Part shown: positions 1-5,636 of the stretch, piece by piece | Position numbering within the stretch: the first letter of the stretch is position 1 | Layout: the number at the start of each line of letters is the position of its first letter | Assembly (NCBI GenBank): GCA_031265535.1 | Contig: JAISCO010000352.1 | Span: 1-10,943, forward strand | Length of the DNA stretch: 10,943 nt | Reading direction: 5' to 3' | Source of the DNA: Spirochaetaceae bacterium | Lineage (GTDB): Bacteria > Spirochaetota > Spirochaetia > Treponematales > Breznakiellaceae | Program-made: the position numbers and the translations under genes | The notes under the pieces: model-generated | The model's input: the letters and a program-made list of their open reading frames with translations, nothing else | Told to the model about the DNA's origin: nothing | Database searches by the model: none

Positions 1-138
1 TAAGCAAATGCGCAGCATTTGCAGGGCGGACAAAATGTGCCGGAGCAACGGCGTGGGAATGGAGCGCAGCGGAATGACCTAGCCGTTGCGGAGGCCGAGC
101 CGCCTACTGGCGGCGAAGCGCAAACAGCCCTGTTATGT
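1..138 (-). repeat. attC-like cassette recombination site, cut by window edge
   Basis: On the minus strand the repeat opens with ACATAAC (132-138) and continues with an imperfect self-complementary sequence. CGCAACGGC pairs with GCCGTTGC further in, and GGCGGC pairs with the CCGCC near base 27. A perfect 8-bp hairpin, GCAAATGC/GCATTTGC with a 3-base loop, lies at 4-22. The half next to ACATAAC matches the repeat at 1821-1999, sharing TGACCTAGC, CGAGCCGCCTA, GGCGGCGAAGC and CCTGTTATGTGCAGT. By comparison with that copy the closing GTTAT-type core should lie about 40 bases beyond the left edge. It would be the attC of the cassette carrying the 1361-1792 gene, now separated from it by the IS30 element. 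Confidence 0.6.
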
Positions 139-188
139 GCAGTGGGCGCGTATTACATTTATACAGTAATTTTTTATTATCGCTGAAT

Positions 189-205
189 TTTTTTTGAAGT
201 GCGAA
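189..205. repeat. IS30 left terminal inverted repeat
   Basis: Seventeen bases ending in TTTGAAGTGCGAA match the reverse complement of 1246-1262 with one mismatch (T versus A at the fourth base). It lies three bases beyond the transposase stop codon. Confidence 0.8.
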
Positions 206-207
206 TT

Positions 208-1170
208 TTATGGCGAAAAAACTTCGTAAGGAGTCAGGTAGCCTAAAACCTTGCGAGGCCGATTATTGATTTTATCAACGATTTTGTCCAGCTGTTTTTG
301 CGTAAGCGTATCAAACGGTATTTTTTTAGGCAGGTACTGTCTTATCAGCCCGTTGGTATGTTCGTTAAGCCCCCGCTCCCATGAGTGATACGGACGGGCG
401 AAATAGATATCCATCTCAAGGGCTTGTGACAGGCTCTTATGCGCCGCAAATTCCTTGCCGTTGTCCAGTGTCAGGGTGTTCCGCATATCAGCGGGTATGG
501 GCTTGAAAGCGCGGACAGCGGCCTTGTTCAACGTTGCCGCGCTCTTGTCAGGCATGATTTTAGCCAGAAGCGCTTTGGTTTTCCGGTCGACAAACGTGGC
601 TATGCAGGCGTTTTTACCGGCGCTTTCAACCGTATCACCCTCCCAATCGCCCGCACGGGACTTCTCCTCAACGATGCCCGGGCGTTCATCAATGGAAACA
701 CGGTCAGGTATCTGCCCGCGACGGTCTTTTGTCCCCTTCCGCCGACGTGGTTTCGCCTGTTTTTGCCTGAAGTGTTCCTTCAGCGCGGGGATTTTCGCCG
801 TTTCCTCGTATAGACAGGTGTAGATGGTCGATATTGAAGCCTGCTTTTCCCTCCGGCCAGGGTACAGTACCCCAAGTCGGCCTGAAATCCGGTCCGCGGA
901 CAGGTCCTGTTTGAACAAAGCCATAATTTCTCGTGTCAGCACAGAGTTATCGAGCTTGGGACTTGGCTTGGTTTGCAAACGGCGTTGTTCGCTCAAGGCT
1001 TGGGCCTCGTTACCGGTATAAACCCCGTTGGTTCCGTTTCGGCTCAGCTCGCGGTATATGCCGCTCGGATGCTTGCCGAGTATCACCGGCATATAGCATT
1101 TGGGCAGGGCCATGCCCTTCATCGCCTGTAGCGCGTTCTTTTCATCCGTGTTATAGTGTGTATACGGCAT
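208..1170 (-). CDS. IS30-family DDE transposase
   Basis: This 320-residue transposase cuts and joins the ends of its own IS element. An N-terminal helix-turn-helix region lies around residues 15-47, including HPSGIYRELSRNG. The catalytic core carries GDWEGDT (first Asp, residues 175-179), LDNGKEF (Asp236) and WERGLNEHTNGLIRQ (Glu270). The second Asp and the Glu are 33 residues apart, the D(33)E spacing seen in IS30. A start ten codons upstream (1200) is possible, but the ATG at 1170 has GGAGGT six bases ahead of it and begins MPYTHY, so it is preferred. The frame is open throughout with all catalytic residues present, so the enzyme is probably active. The stop lies close to the left terminal repeat, as usual for the family. 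Confidence 0.93.
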   Translation of the reverse strand: MPYTHYNTDEKNALQAMKGMALPKCYMPVILGKHPSGIYRELSRNGTNGVYTGNEAQALSEQRRLQTKPSPKLDNSVLTREIMALFKQDLSADRISGRLGVLYPGRREKQASISTIYTCLYEETAKIPALKEHFRQKQAKPRRRKGTKDRRGQIPDRVSIDERPGIVEEKSRAGDWEGDTVESAGKNACIATFVDRKTKALLAKIMPDKSAATLNKAAVRAFKPIPADMRNTLTLDNGKEFAAHKSLSQALEMDIYFARPYHSWERGLNEHTNGLIRQYLPKKIPFDTLTQKQLDKIVDKINNRPRKVLGYLTPYEVFSP

Positions 1171-1245
1171 CGTTGACCTCCGATAGATTGTGTTGCGCAA
1201 CGTTATTCTACCGTGTTTACGATGCCGTTTCTATGCCCCGCTAGT

Positions 1246-1262
1246 TTCGCACTTCAAATAAA
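1246..1262. repeat. IS30 right terminal inverted repeat
   Basis: TTCGCACTTCAAATAAA is the partner of the left repeat at 189-205. It lies 75 bases upstream of the transposase start, leaving room for the gene's promoter inside the element. Confidence 0.8.
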
Positions 1263-1360
1263 ATTCGGCCTATGTAATTATAAATTTTATCAATTCAATT
1301 TATTTCTATAAAATTAACTCAATAATGTAAAAATTTAAATTCTTTTACGAATATATTTAA

Positions 1361-1792
1361 TCAATCATATACCCACCCAATCTCTTTTTCAATAACAATA
1401 TCATTTTCAAAGTTTATTCTTACTTCAAACCATGAAAAATCCCAACCATATGGTGCGGCCCTATCACTTGTATAATTATACCATTCTTTATTTTTATCAT
1501 ATAATTTTGTTATAAATAATGGGTTTCCCAAAATACCAATAACTTCAAATTTAGACATACCAATATTAATTTCATTGACAATTTCTATATTATCAGTATT
1601 TAAACCTACAGAAAATTTTGTATCAATATATCTATTCCAAGGACAATCTGTTTCAACATGAAAAAATGCGTATGTTAAAAACGACATAAAAATTAATGAC
1701 AAAATTATTATTGTCCATAAAACTATTATTTTTATGTTCATAAAATCTTTATACTTTATTCTAAATGTTTTGTCAATATTTTTTAAAAACAT
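1361..1792 (-). CDS. Membrane-anchored BamE/SmpA-like cassette protein
   Basis: This is a 143-residue protein without a precise family assignment. Residues 19-44 form one strongly hydrophobic membrane segment, with a short basic N-terminus before it. The remainder looks extracytoplasmic and has the pattern of the SmpA/OmlA (BamE-like) fold: INIGMSKFEVIGILGNP (residues 75-91), WYNYTSD (104-110), then a strand-rich end with WFEVRINFENDIVIEKE (121-137). Such GM.K.EV...LG.P domains occur in outer-membrane assembly factors and in many small inhibitor-like or lipoprotein-like proteins. It has no lipobox and is anchored by a helix instead. The start at 1792 lies 28 bases past the preceding attC-like core with only a weak GAAAG site; the ATG at codon 18 is an alternative. 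The gene is far more AT-rich than the chromosomal genes here. The cassette's own attC-like site is at the left edge of the window, beyond the IS30 insertion. Confidence 0.7.
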   Translation of the reverse strand: MFLKNIDKTFRIKYKDFMNIKIIVLWTIIILSLIFMSFLTYAFFHVETDCPWNRYIDTKFSVGLNTDNIEIVNEINIGMSKFEVIGILGNPLFITKLYDKNKEWYNYTSDRAAPYGWDFSWFEVRINFENDIVIEKEIGWVYD

Positions 1793-1820
1793 TCTTTCAA
1801 CAAATTTTAGCGCCCATTGC

Positions 1821-1999
1821 GCATAACATTTCGTCAGTTCGCGGTGTTTTGGCGGCCCGGATAAGGGTTTTGCGAAGCAAAGAACAGGGCTGGCAAACTG
1901 CGGATTAAGGTTTGCCTGTAAATGAGCGAAGCGATTGACCTAGCAAAACCGCAACCCGAGCCGCCTATCGGCGGCGAAGCATATACAGGCCTGTTATGT
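1821..1999 (-). repeat. Complete attC-like site (179 bp)
   Basis: Read on the minus strand, the site opens with ACATAAC (1993-1999) just after vapC and closes with GTTATGC (1821-1827) just before the next cassette gene, the gene-then-attC order of integron cassettes. Between the ends is one long imperfect hairpin. GGCGGC and CGG pair with CCG and GCCGCC; GGTTTTGC pairs with GCAAAACC; GGCAAAC pairs with GTTTGCC near the apex; TTCGC pairs with GCGAA near the base. It is longer than most described attC sites (about 57-141 bp), and its core GTTATGC departs from GTTRRRY at the fifth base. An integron-unrelated palindromic repeat family is the alternative. Confidence 0.7.
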
Positions 2000-2023
2000 G
2001 CAGTTTGGGCCTTTCCGATATTT

Positions 2024-2419
2024 TCATACCCAATTTTCTATTCTTAAATCATTTATCCGTTCAAATTCTTTTACATTGTTCGTTACAAGTATTAAACCCA
2101 ACGATTTGGCATGCGCTCCTATTAACATATCGTACGGACCTATTAAACATTTTCTGTCTTTCAAATACTTTTTTATCTTTCCAAATTCTTTTGACGCTTT
2201 TTCATCAAATGGTCTTACATCAATTATTGTTAAAAATTGCATTAACGCTATTTTATTCTTTTCTTTATATTGACTATTTTCATTCCCATATTCAAGTTCA
2301 GCTAATGTTATTGTTGAAATTGCTAAACCGTCTTTCCTTTTATTCTGTAGTTCGTTTAGTATATGTTCTGTTTTCTTTTTTATAATATATATACACATAT
2401 TTGTATCGAGCATATACAT
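2024..2419 (-). CDS. vapC: VapC-type PIN-domain toxin
   Basis: This 131-residue PIN-domain endoribonuclease is the toxin of a type II toxin-antitoxin pair; family members inhibit translation by cleaving tRNA or rRNA. The acidic active-site set is in place: Asp5 in MLDTN, Glu41 in TLAELEYG, Asp97 in GPYDMLIGAHA, and the C-terminal VTNNVKEFERI (residues 112-122) before IENW. The length is normal for VapC. Its ATG overlaps the vapB stop by one base (TAATG), so translation is coupled. The pair shares the vapB promoter. An attC-like repeat starts 25 bases past its stop, so vapBC form one two-gene cassette; TA modules are frequent cassettes in chromosomal integrons and can stabilise the array. Which RNA it cuts cannot be told from the sequence. 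Confidence 0.92.
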   Translation of the reverse strand: MYMLDTNMCIYIIKKKTEHILNELQNKRKDGLAISTITLAELEYGNENSQYKEKNKIALMQFLTIIDVRPFDEKASKEFGKIKKYLKDRKCLIGPYDMLIGAHAKSLGLILVTNNVKEFERINDLRIENWV

Positions 2420-2649
2420 TATATTTCTTCCCTTTCTTGATTTTTCCCCTGATCTCTCTCTTCTGAAAAATAATCGTCCGAAAAATTATTCAGCCCGTGT
2501 AAAAATGTCTCCCATTCTTTGTCCATTGGGAATATAATTACCGCGTCCCCTATTTTTTGAATATACACATCCTCACCCTTAAACTGGTATTCTTTTGGAA
2601 GTCTTACCGCTTGGCTTCTCCCATTAATAAACAAACGTGCTGTCTGCAT
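2419..2649 (-). CDS. vapB: VapB-type antitoxin
   Basis: This 76-residue antitoxin neutralises VapC and, as VapB proteins do, should bind its own promoter. The N-terminal half is a SpoVT/AbrB-like DNA-binding domain with the VapB signature MQTARLFINGRSQAVRLPKE and then VYIQKIGDAVIIFP (residues 28-41). The acidic tail, residues 42-76, is the expected toxin-binding part. The frame is open upstream to 2739, but those codons run through the promoter and into the attC-like core. The ATG at 2649 has AGGGG nine bases ahead and aligns with the family start, so it is chosen. A 22-bp palindrome in the promoter is the likely operator. Confidence 0.92.
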   Translation of the reverse strand: MQTARLFINGRSQAVRLPKEYQFKGEDVYIQKIGDAVIIFPMDKEWETFLHGLNNFSDDYFSEERDQGKNQEREEI

Positions 2650-2667
2650 ATATTTACCCCTAAATTC

Positions 2668-2696
2668 AATATATACCATGATATATATTCTGTCAA
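2668..2696 (-). promoter_or_regulatory. vapBC promoter with overlapping palindromic operator
   Basis: On the minus strand a perfect -35 TTGACA (2691-2696) lies 17 bases from TATATT (2668-2673, five of six consensus bases). The -10 and nearly all of the spacer fall in a 22-bp palindrome (2668-2689): arms AATATATA and TATATATT are exact reverse complements around CCATGA, with one mismatched pair. Autoregulation by the VapBC complex would fit. The promoter lies inside the cassette, so the pair does not depend on an array promoter. Confidence 0.75.
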
Positions 2697-2737
2697 GTAT
2701 TTTTATGGTATTTTTTACTCTTTTTTGCGGGCATTGC

Positions 2738-2859
2738 ACATAACGTCCCGTCAGTTCTCGGTGCTTTGACTGCCCGTATAATGGCTTTGAACAGCAAAGA
2801 ACAGGTATGGCAAACTGCGGATTAAGGTTTGCGTGTGGATGAGCGAAGCGGAATGACCA
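2738..2859 (-). repeat. Incomplete attC-like site
   Basis: The closing core, GTTATGT (2738-2744 read on the minus strand), and the adjoining half closely match the repeat at 1821-1999. TGGCAAACTGCGGATTAAGG is identical in both, as are GCAAAGAACAGG and CGTCAGTT. The similarity stops at about 2859, after GAATGACC. The opposite half, with its CCGCC/GGCGG stem and the ACATAAC end, is missing. GTATTAC at 2863-2869 might serve as a degenerate end of a shortened 132-bp site, but it matches the expected core poorly. The loss probably belongs to the same decay that shortened the gene at 2907-3131. Confidence 0.6.
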
Positions 2860-2871
2860 TTGTAATACTTA

Positions 2872-2913
2872 CTATTCACTAATAATATTTATAAATTGTT
2901 CCGGCATTACAAT
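2872..2913 (-). pseudogene. Possible remnant of a PIN-type toxin C-terminus
   Basis: One frame away from the end of the antitoxin-like gene, the minus strand reads IVMPEQFINIISE and then TAG. From memory, PIN-domain toxins paired with this sort of antitoxin often end in a similar V-x-P-x-x-F-hydrophobic tail. The simplest reading is that one deletion joined the antitoxin's middle to the last codons of its toxin. Thirteen residues are too few for certainty. The segment 2860-2912 is also bounded by a 7-bp inverted repeat, TTGTAAT/ATTACAA. Confidence 0.3.
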
Positions 2914-3131
2914 TTTAATTGTACTTTAGAAAATGGAATAACGCCTATCAACGACTGTGTAATGGATCCCGGCAGCAATTCATCAATCATTTGTCTGGTT
3001 ATATGGGTTTTTTCTCTTTTTTTATTAACCGGCAATATGATTATTTCTATATCATTATTTTGGAATGATTTCGGCAACGGAAATAATGTCTCCAATGCTT
3101 TGCTATCAATAATTTTTCTTAATGCTTCCAT
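2907..3131 (-). CDS. Truncated antitoxin-like small protein
   Basis: This 74-residue protein resembles antitoxins usually found just upstream of PIN-domain toxins: LRKIIDSKALETLFPLPKSF at the N-terminus (residues 4-23), then IEIIILPV (28-35) and GSITQSLIGVIPFSKVQLK (55-73). As I recall the family, a charged helix of the type L-E-E-Y-R-x-E-R-L follows and contacts the toxin. Here the frame ends two codons after QL, so that helix is missing and no toxin gene follows. AGGAGA precedes the ATG by eight bases, and a good promoter lies upstream, so it is probably still transcribed. It could be a decayed TA module or a free-standing regulator. The family name is not certain. Confidence 0.6.
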   Translation of the reverse strand: MEALRKIIDSKALETLFPLPKSFQNNDIEIIILPVNKKREKTHITRQMIDELLPGSITQSLIGVIPFSKVQLKL

Positions 3132-3160
3132 AAATTTATCTCCTAAAACACTTGTTTCTT

Positions 3161-3189
3161 ACTATAACATAATTTAAATCATAATACAA
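3161..3189 (-). promoter_or_regulatory. Promoter of the antitoxin-like gene
   Basis: On the minus strand TTGTAT (3184-3189) and TATAGT (3161-3166, five of six -10 consensus bases) are 17 bases apart. The -10 lies 30 bases ahead of the start codon, leaving a short leader with AGGAGA. Confidence 0.55.
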
Positions 3190-3430
3190 GCTAGTTCATG
3201 GAATATTGTATGTATTAGACCTGTTCAATAATTAAAGGCAGACAAGATTACCGCGCATGAGTTGTTGAAAAAGTCTATTATAATTTGGGCTAGATTTTTT
3301 TTGGCTCACTCCAAACTTTTCACTTAGAAAAATTGTGGCGCAATGCGGCGGCGGATGTACAAAATTTCCGCGCGCGTGTAGACTGGAAAAATAAATTTTA
3401 CCGCGAAGGCACACGAAGGGATGGGGGCGT

Positions 3431-3465
3431 TGCGGGGGCCCTACGGTGAACATTTTGCCCCCGCA
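3431..3465. repeat. GC-rich inverted repeat
   Basis: TGCGGGGGC (3431-3439) and GCCCCCGCA (3457-3465) are perfect 9-bp reverse complements around a 17-base loop. There is no T-run after it, so it is not an intrinsic terminator on the plus strand. It may belong to a dispersed repeat or be an RNA stem. Confidence 0.5.
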
Positions 3466-3505
3466 GAGGGGGTAGTGGAAGACCGCTGTTAGGCGGGCTG
3501 AAACG

Positions 3506-3529
3506 AGGGGGAGACTTCCCCCTTTTTTT
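3506..3529 (+). terminator. Intrinsic terminator upstream of ndh
   Basis: AGGGGGA (3506-3512), a four-base loop, TCCCCCT (3517-3523) and a run of seven Ts (3523-3529) make a strong Rho-independent terminator on the plus strand. No plus-strand gene precedes it here. It may insulate the operon from upstream transcription, or act as an attenuator if the promoter lies further left. Confidence 0.6.
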
Positions 3530-3602
3530 AATAAATTTTGAGTATATTTTCCTTAGACTAAAAATTATTGACCGCGAAAAAGTTTTTTTATTAGGGGGAT
3601 GT

Positions 3603-5636
3603 GTGGAAAAGAAAATTGTTATTGTCGGCGCGGGATACGCGGGCATTCTGGCGGCAAAAAAACTGTCAAAGCTTATAAAAGAACGTGAAGGCATAAGCAT
3701 AGACATTATAGACAAAAACCCGTTTAGTACCATGCTTACCGAGCTTCACGAAGTTGCGGCAGGCAGGGTGGAGGAAGACAGCATAAGAATCAATCTTCGC
3801 AAGGTATTTGCCGGAAGGCGGGTCAATGTCATCTGTGATACCGTGAACTCGGTTGATTTTGAAAACAGAACGCTGTCCGGCGTGAAAGAGACCTATAATT
3901 ACGATTATCTTGTGCTGGCGGCAGGCTCAAAACCGACCTATTTCGGTATCCCGGGGGTTGAAGAATTTTCTTATAAACTGTGGTCTTATGAGGATGCGGT
4001 CAGGCTGCGGGAACATATCGAGGGCTGCTTCAGAAAAGCAGCGGCGGCGGATACTGAGGAGCAAAAAAGGCTTTTAAGTTTTTTTATAGCCGGCGCGGGT
4101 TTTACCGGCGTTGAAATGGCGGGCGAGCTTGCCGAATACGTGCCGATACTGTGTGAACGGTATGGAATTGACAGGCGGCTTGTTACGGTATGCATTGTAG
4201 ACGCGCTTAAAAGGGCGGTGCCTATTTTGCCGGAGGCGCTTTCCCGAAAGGTCGAAAAGCGTCTTGAAAAAATGGGTGTTACGGTAATGCTTGACACCGG
4301 TGTTGCCGGCGTGGGCAGCGATTTTATCGAACTAAAATCCGGCGGCGAAAGCTCCCGCCATAACACGGATACGGTTGTCTGGGCGGCGGGTGTAGAAGGC
4401 TCGGATATTACGATGGAGGCTGCGAAAAGCCTTCCGTCAGAGAAGCGCGGGCGCATAAAGGTTGACAAATATCTCCGCTCAACAGAACACGAGAATGTTT
4501 ATGTTATCGGCGACAATATGTTTTATATCCCCGACGGGGCGGAGGCGCCCGTCCCCCAGATGGTGGAAAACTGTGAACAGAGCGCGGCAACAGCCGCTAA
4601 AAATATTGCCAGCGCGGTAACCGGCAGCGGCGAAATGCGGGAATACAAGCCCACATTTCACGGGGTTATGGTCAGTATAGGCGGGCGTTATGGCGTCGGG
4701 CGGGTCGGTACGCCCAAAATGATGTTCAACCTGCCGTCCTTTTTGGCGATGTTCGTTAAACATTTTATCAATATCGTGTATTTCATCCAGATTTTAGGCT
4801 GGAACAAGGTAGCAAGCTACTTAAAACACGAGTTTTTTACCATAAGGAATTGCAGAAGCTTTGTGGGCGGGCATTTTTCAAACAGAACGCCCAGCTTTTT
4901 ACTGGTTCCGCTTAGGATATGGCTTGGCGCCGCATGGCTTTTCGAGGGGGTTAAAAAGATCGTGGAGGGCTGGCTTTCCTTCCCTAAATTAACCGGTTTT
5001 TTCGGCGGCGCTACAGATTGGTGGAACGGTATCATAAACGGCGCGGCGGGAACCGCGGTGGAAGCGGTATCTTCGGCGACGGAACAGGGTGTGGAAGCGG
5101 TCTCCTCTGCGACGGAACAGGGCGCGGCAGTTGCGCAAGGCGTGGTGGATGCGGTTTCGTCCGCCACTACTGACGCGGCCGCGTCAATGGGAATGCTTAT
5201 CTTTAACTGGGATTTCAATTTGTTTAAGGCGGCATTCGTGAGCGGGAAATCGCTTGCGGACTCCGGCATAAGCGATTTCGCGTTTCGGTTTGAGATCCCG
5301 CTTATGGACTGGTTTGTAAATCATCTGATACTGCCCCATGACGGCGTGCAGCTTTTTATGCAGTGCGCCATTGTTTTTGCCGAAATCCTGGTCGGTCTTG
5401 CGCTGATGGGCGGGCTGTTTACCTTCCCGGCATCCGCCGCGTCAATTGTGCTTCAGGCGATGTTTATGGCTACGACAGGAATTTACCTTGGCACATTTTG
5501 GATGATTTTTGCAGGAATCGCGGTTTTAATCGGCGGGGGCAGAACTTTCGGGCTGGACTATTACGTGATGCCGTATCTTAAAAAAGCATGGAAAAAGCTG
5601 CCCTTTGTCAGGAAGCTGTATATTTATAATGATTGA
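3603..5636 (+). CDS. ndh: NDH-2-type NADH:quinone oxidoreductase fused to a DoxX-like domain
   Basis: Residues 1 to about 410 are a type II NADH dehydrogenase, which passes electrons from NADH through FAD to membrane quinone without pumping protons. The FAD-site GAGYAG is at 9-14, the NAD-site GAGFTG at 164-169, and VYVIGDN at 299-305, followed by PQMVENCEQ where the quinone-contact helix is expected. A hydrophobic segment follows at about 378-400. From about residue 430 the protein continues as a DoxX-like membrane domain: a first helix with PLRIWLGAAWLFEGVKK (436-452), then further helices over about 585-650. DoxX relatives act at the quinone pool in thiosulfate or quinol metabolism. A low-complexity Ala/Ser/Thr insert with 11-residue repeats sits within the DoxX part. 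Its 677 residues compare with about 400-450 for plain NDH-2. It starts at GTG 3603 with AGGGGG four bases ahead; an ATG four bases earlier is out of frame. It overlaps the next gene by 8 bases. Confidence 0.88.
   Translation: MEKKIVIVGAGYAGILAAKKLSKLIKEREGISIDIIDKNPFSTMLTELHEVAAGRVEEDSIRINLRKVFAGRRVNVICDTVNSVDFENRTLSGVKETYNYDYLVLAAGSKPTYFGIPGVEEFSYKLWSYEDAVRLREHIEGCFRKAAAADTEEQKRLLSFFIAGAGFTGVEMAGELAEYVPILCERYGIDRRLVTVCIVDALKRAVPILPEALSRKVEKRLEKMGVTVMLDTGVAGVGSDFIELKSGGESSRHNTDTVVWAAGVEGSDITMEAAKSLPSEKRGRIKVDKYLRSTEHENVYVIGDNMFYIPDGAEAPVPQMVENCEQSAATAAKNIASAVTGSGEMREYKPTFHGVMVSIGGRYGVGRVGTPKMMFNLPSFLAMFVKHFINIVYFIQILGWNKVASYLKHEFFTIRNCRSFVGGHFSNRTPSFLLVPLRIWLGAAWLFEGVKKIVEGWLSFPKLTGFFGGATDWWNGIINGAAGTAVEAVSSATEQGVEAVSSATEQGAAVAQGVVDAVSSATTDAAASMGMLIFNWDFNLFKAAFVSGKSLADSGISDFAFRFEIPLMDWFVNHLILPHDGVQLFMQCAIVFAEILVGLALMGGLFTFPASAASIVLQAMFMATTGIYLGTFWMIFAGIAVLIGGGRTFGLDYYVMPYLKKAWKKLPFVRKLYIYND
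5058..5123 (+). repeat. 33-bp in-frame tandem repeat inside ndh-doxX
   Basis: Two adjacent 33-base units (5058-5090 and 5091-5123) both encode VEAVSSATEQG, with four synonymous base differences. A third, looser copy, VVDAVSSATTD, follows after a short gap. The repeats lengthen a predicted loop or amphipathic helix between the first DoxX helix and the remaining ones. Confidence 0.85.

Larger units (their letters stand above)
189..1262 (-). mobile_element. IS30-family insertion sequence, apparently complete
   Basis: The 1074-bp element holds one transposase gene filling nearly its whole length. Its ends are 17-bp terminal inverted repeats (189-205 and 1246-1262) with one mismatch; the inner 13 bases, TTTGAAGTGCGAA, are identical. 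With these edges the element is flanked by a 2-bp direct repeat, AT (187-188 and 1263-1264), and 2-3 bp duplications are typical of IS30. Closing up the site gives GCTGAATTCGGC, a near-palindrome, and IS30 elements favour palindromic targets. The outward symmetry GAATT/AATTC could instead be read as longer terminal repeats (185-205 and 1246-1266), so the exact edges are uncertain by a few bases. The element sits in the tail of a cassette between the gene and its attC-like site. Confidence 0.85.
3190..3602. other. Gene-free spacer between cassettes and chromosomal operon
   Basis: I see no credible gene here. Short open frames on the minus strand lack ribosome sites and have compositions dictated by GC-rich hairpins. 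The stretch changes sharply in composition: AT-rich up to about 3340, a patch rich in runs of five Gs (3423, 3434, 3468, 3507), then AT-rich again up to the ndh start. It holds two hairpins, listed separately. No attI site or integrase was found. GTTAGGC at 3489-3495 matches an integron core but has no partner. No convincing promoter for the ndh operon was found. Confidence 0.5.

Noticed and set aside
1996..2385. Plus-strand open frames opposite vapC
   Set aside because: They are antisense shadows of an AT-rich PIN-domain gene with all catalytic residues.
1..2860. CRISPR array as an explanation for the repeats
   Set aside because: The repeats are over 100 bp, palindromic throughout, and separated by whole genes rather than uniform short spacers.
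3279..3284. TATAAT as a plus-strand promoter for ndh
   Set aside because: No acceptable -35 lies 16-18 bases upstream, and the strong terminator at 3506-3529 would stop its transcript before ndh.
3232..3453. Minus-strand open frame of 73 codons in the GC-rich patch
   Set aside because: It has no ribosome site, its composition follows the hairpin and G-run sequence, and it shows no recognisable motif.
3485..3500. GTTAGGC, a perfect integron core-site match, as an attI or attC site
   Set aside because: No paired inverse core or hairpin of suitable spacing was found on either side, and no integrase gene lies next to it.
3423..3511. G-quadruplex from the four G5 runs
   Set aside because: The loops between runs are up to about 30 bases, far longer than usual, and the hairpins compete for the same Gs.
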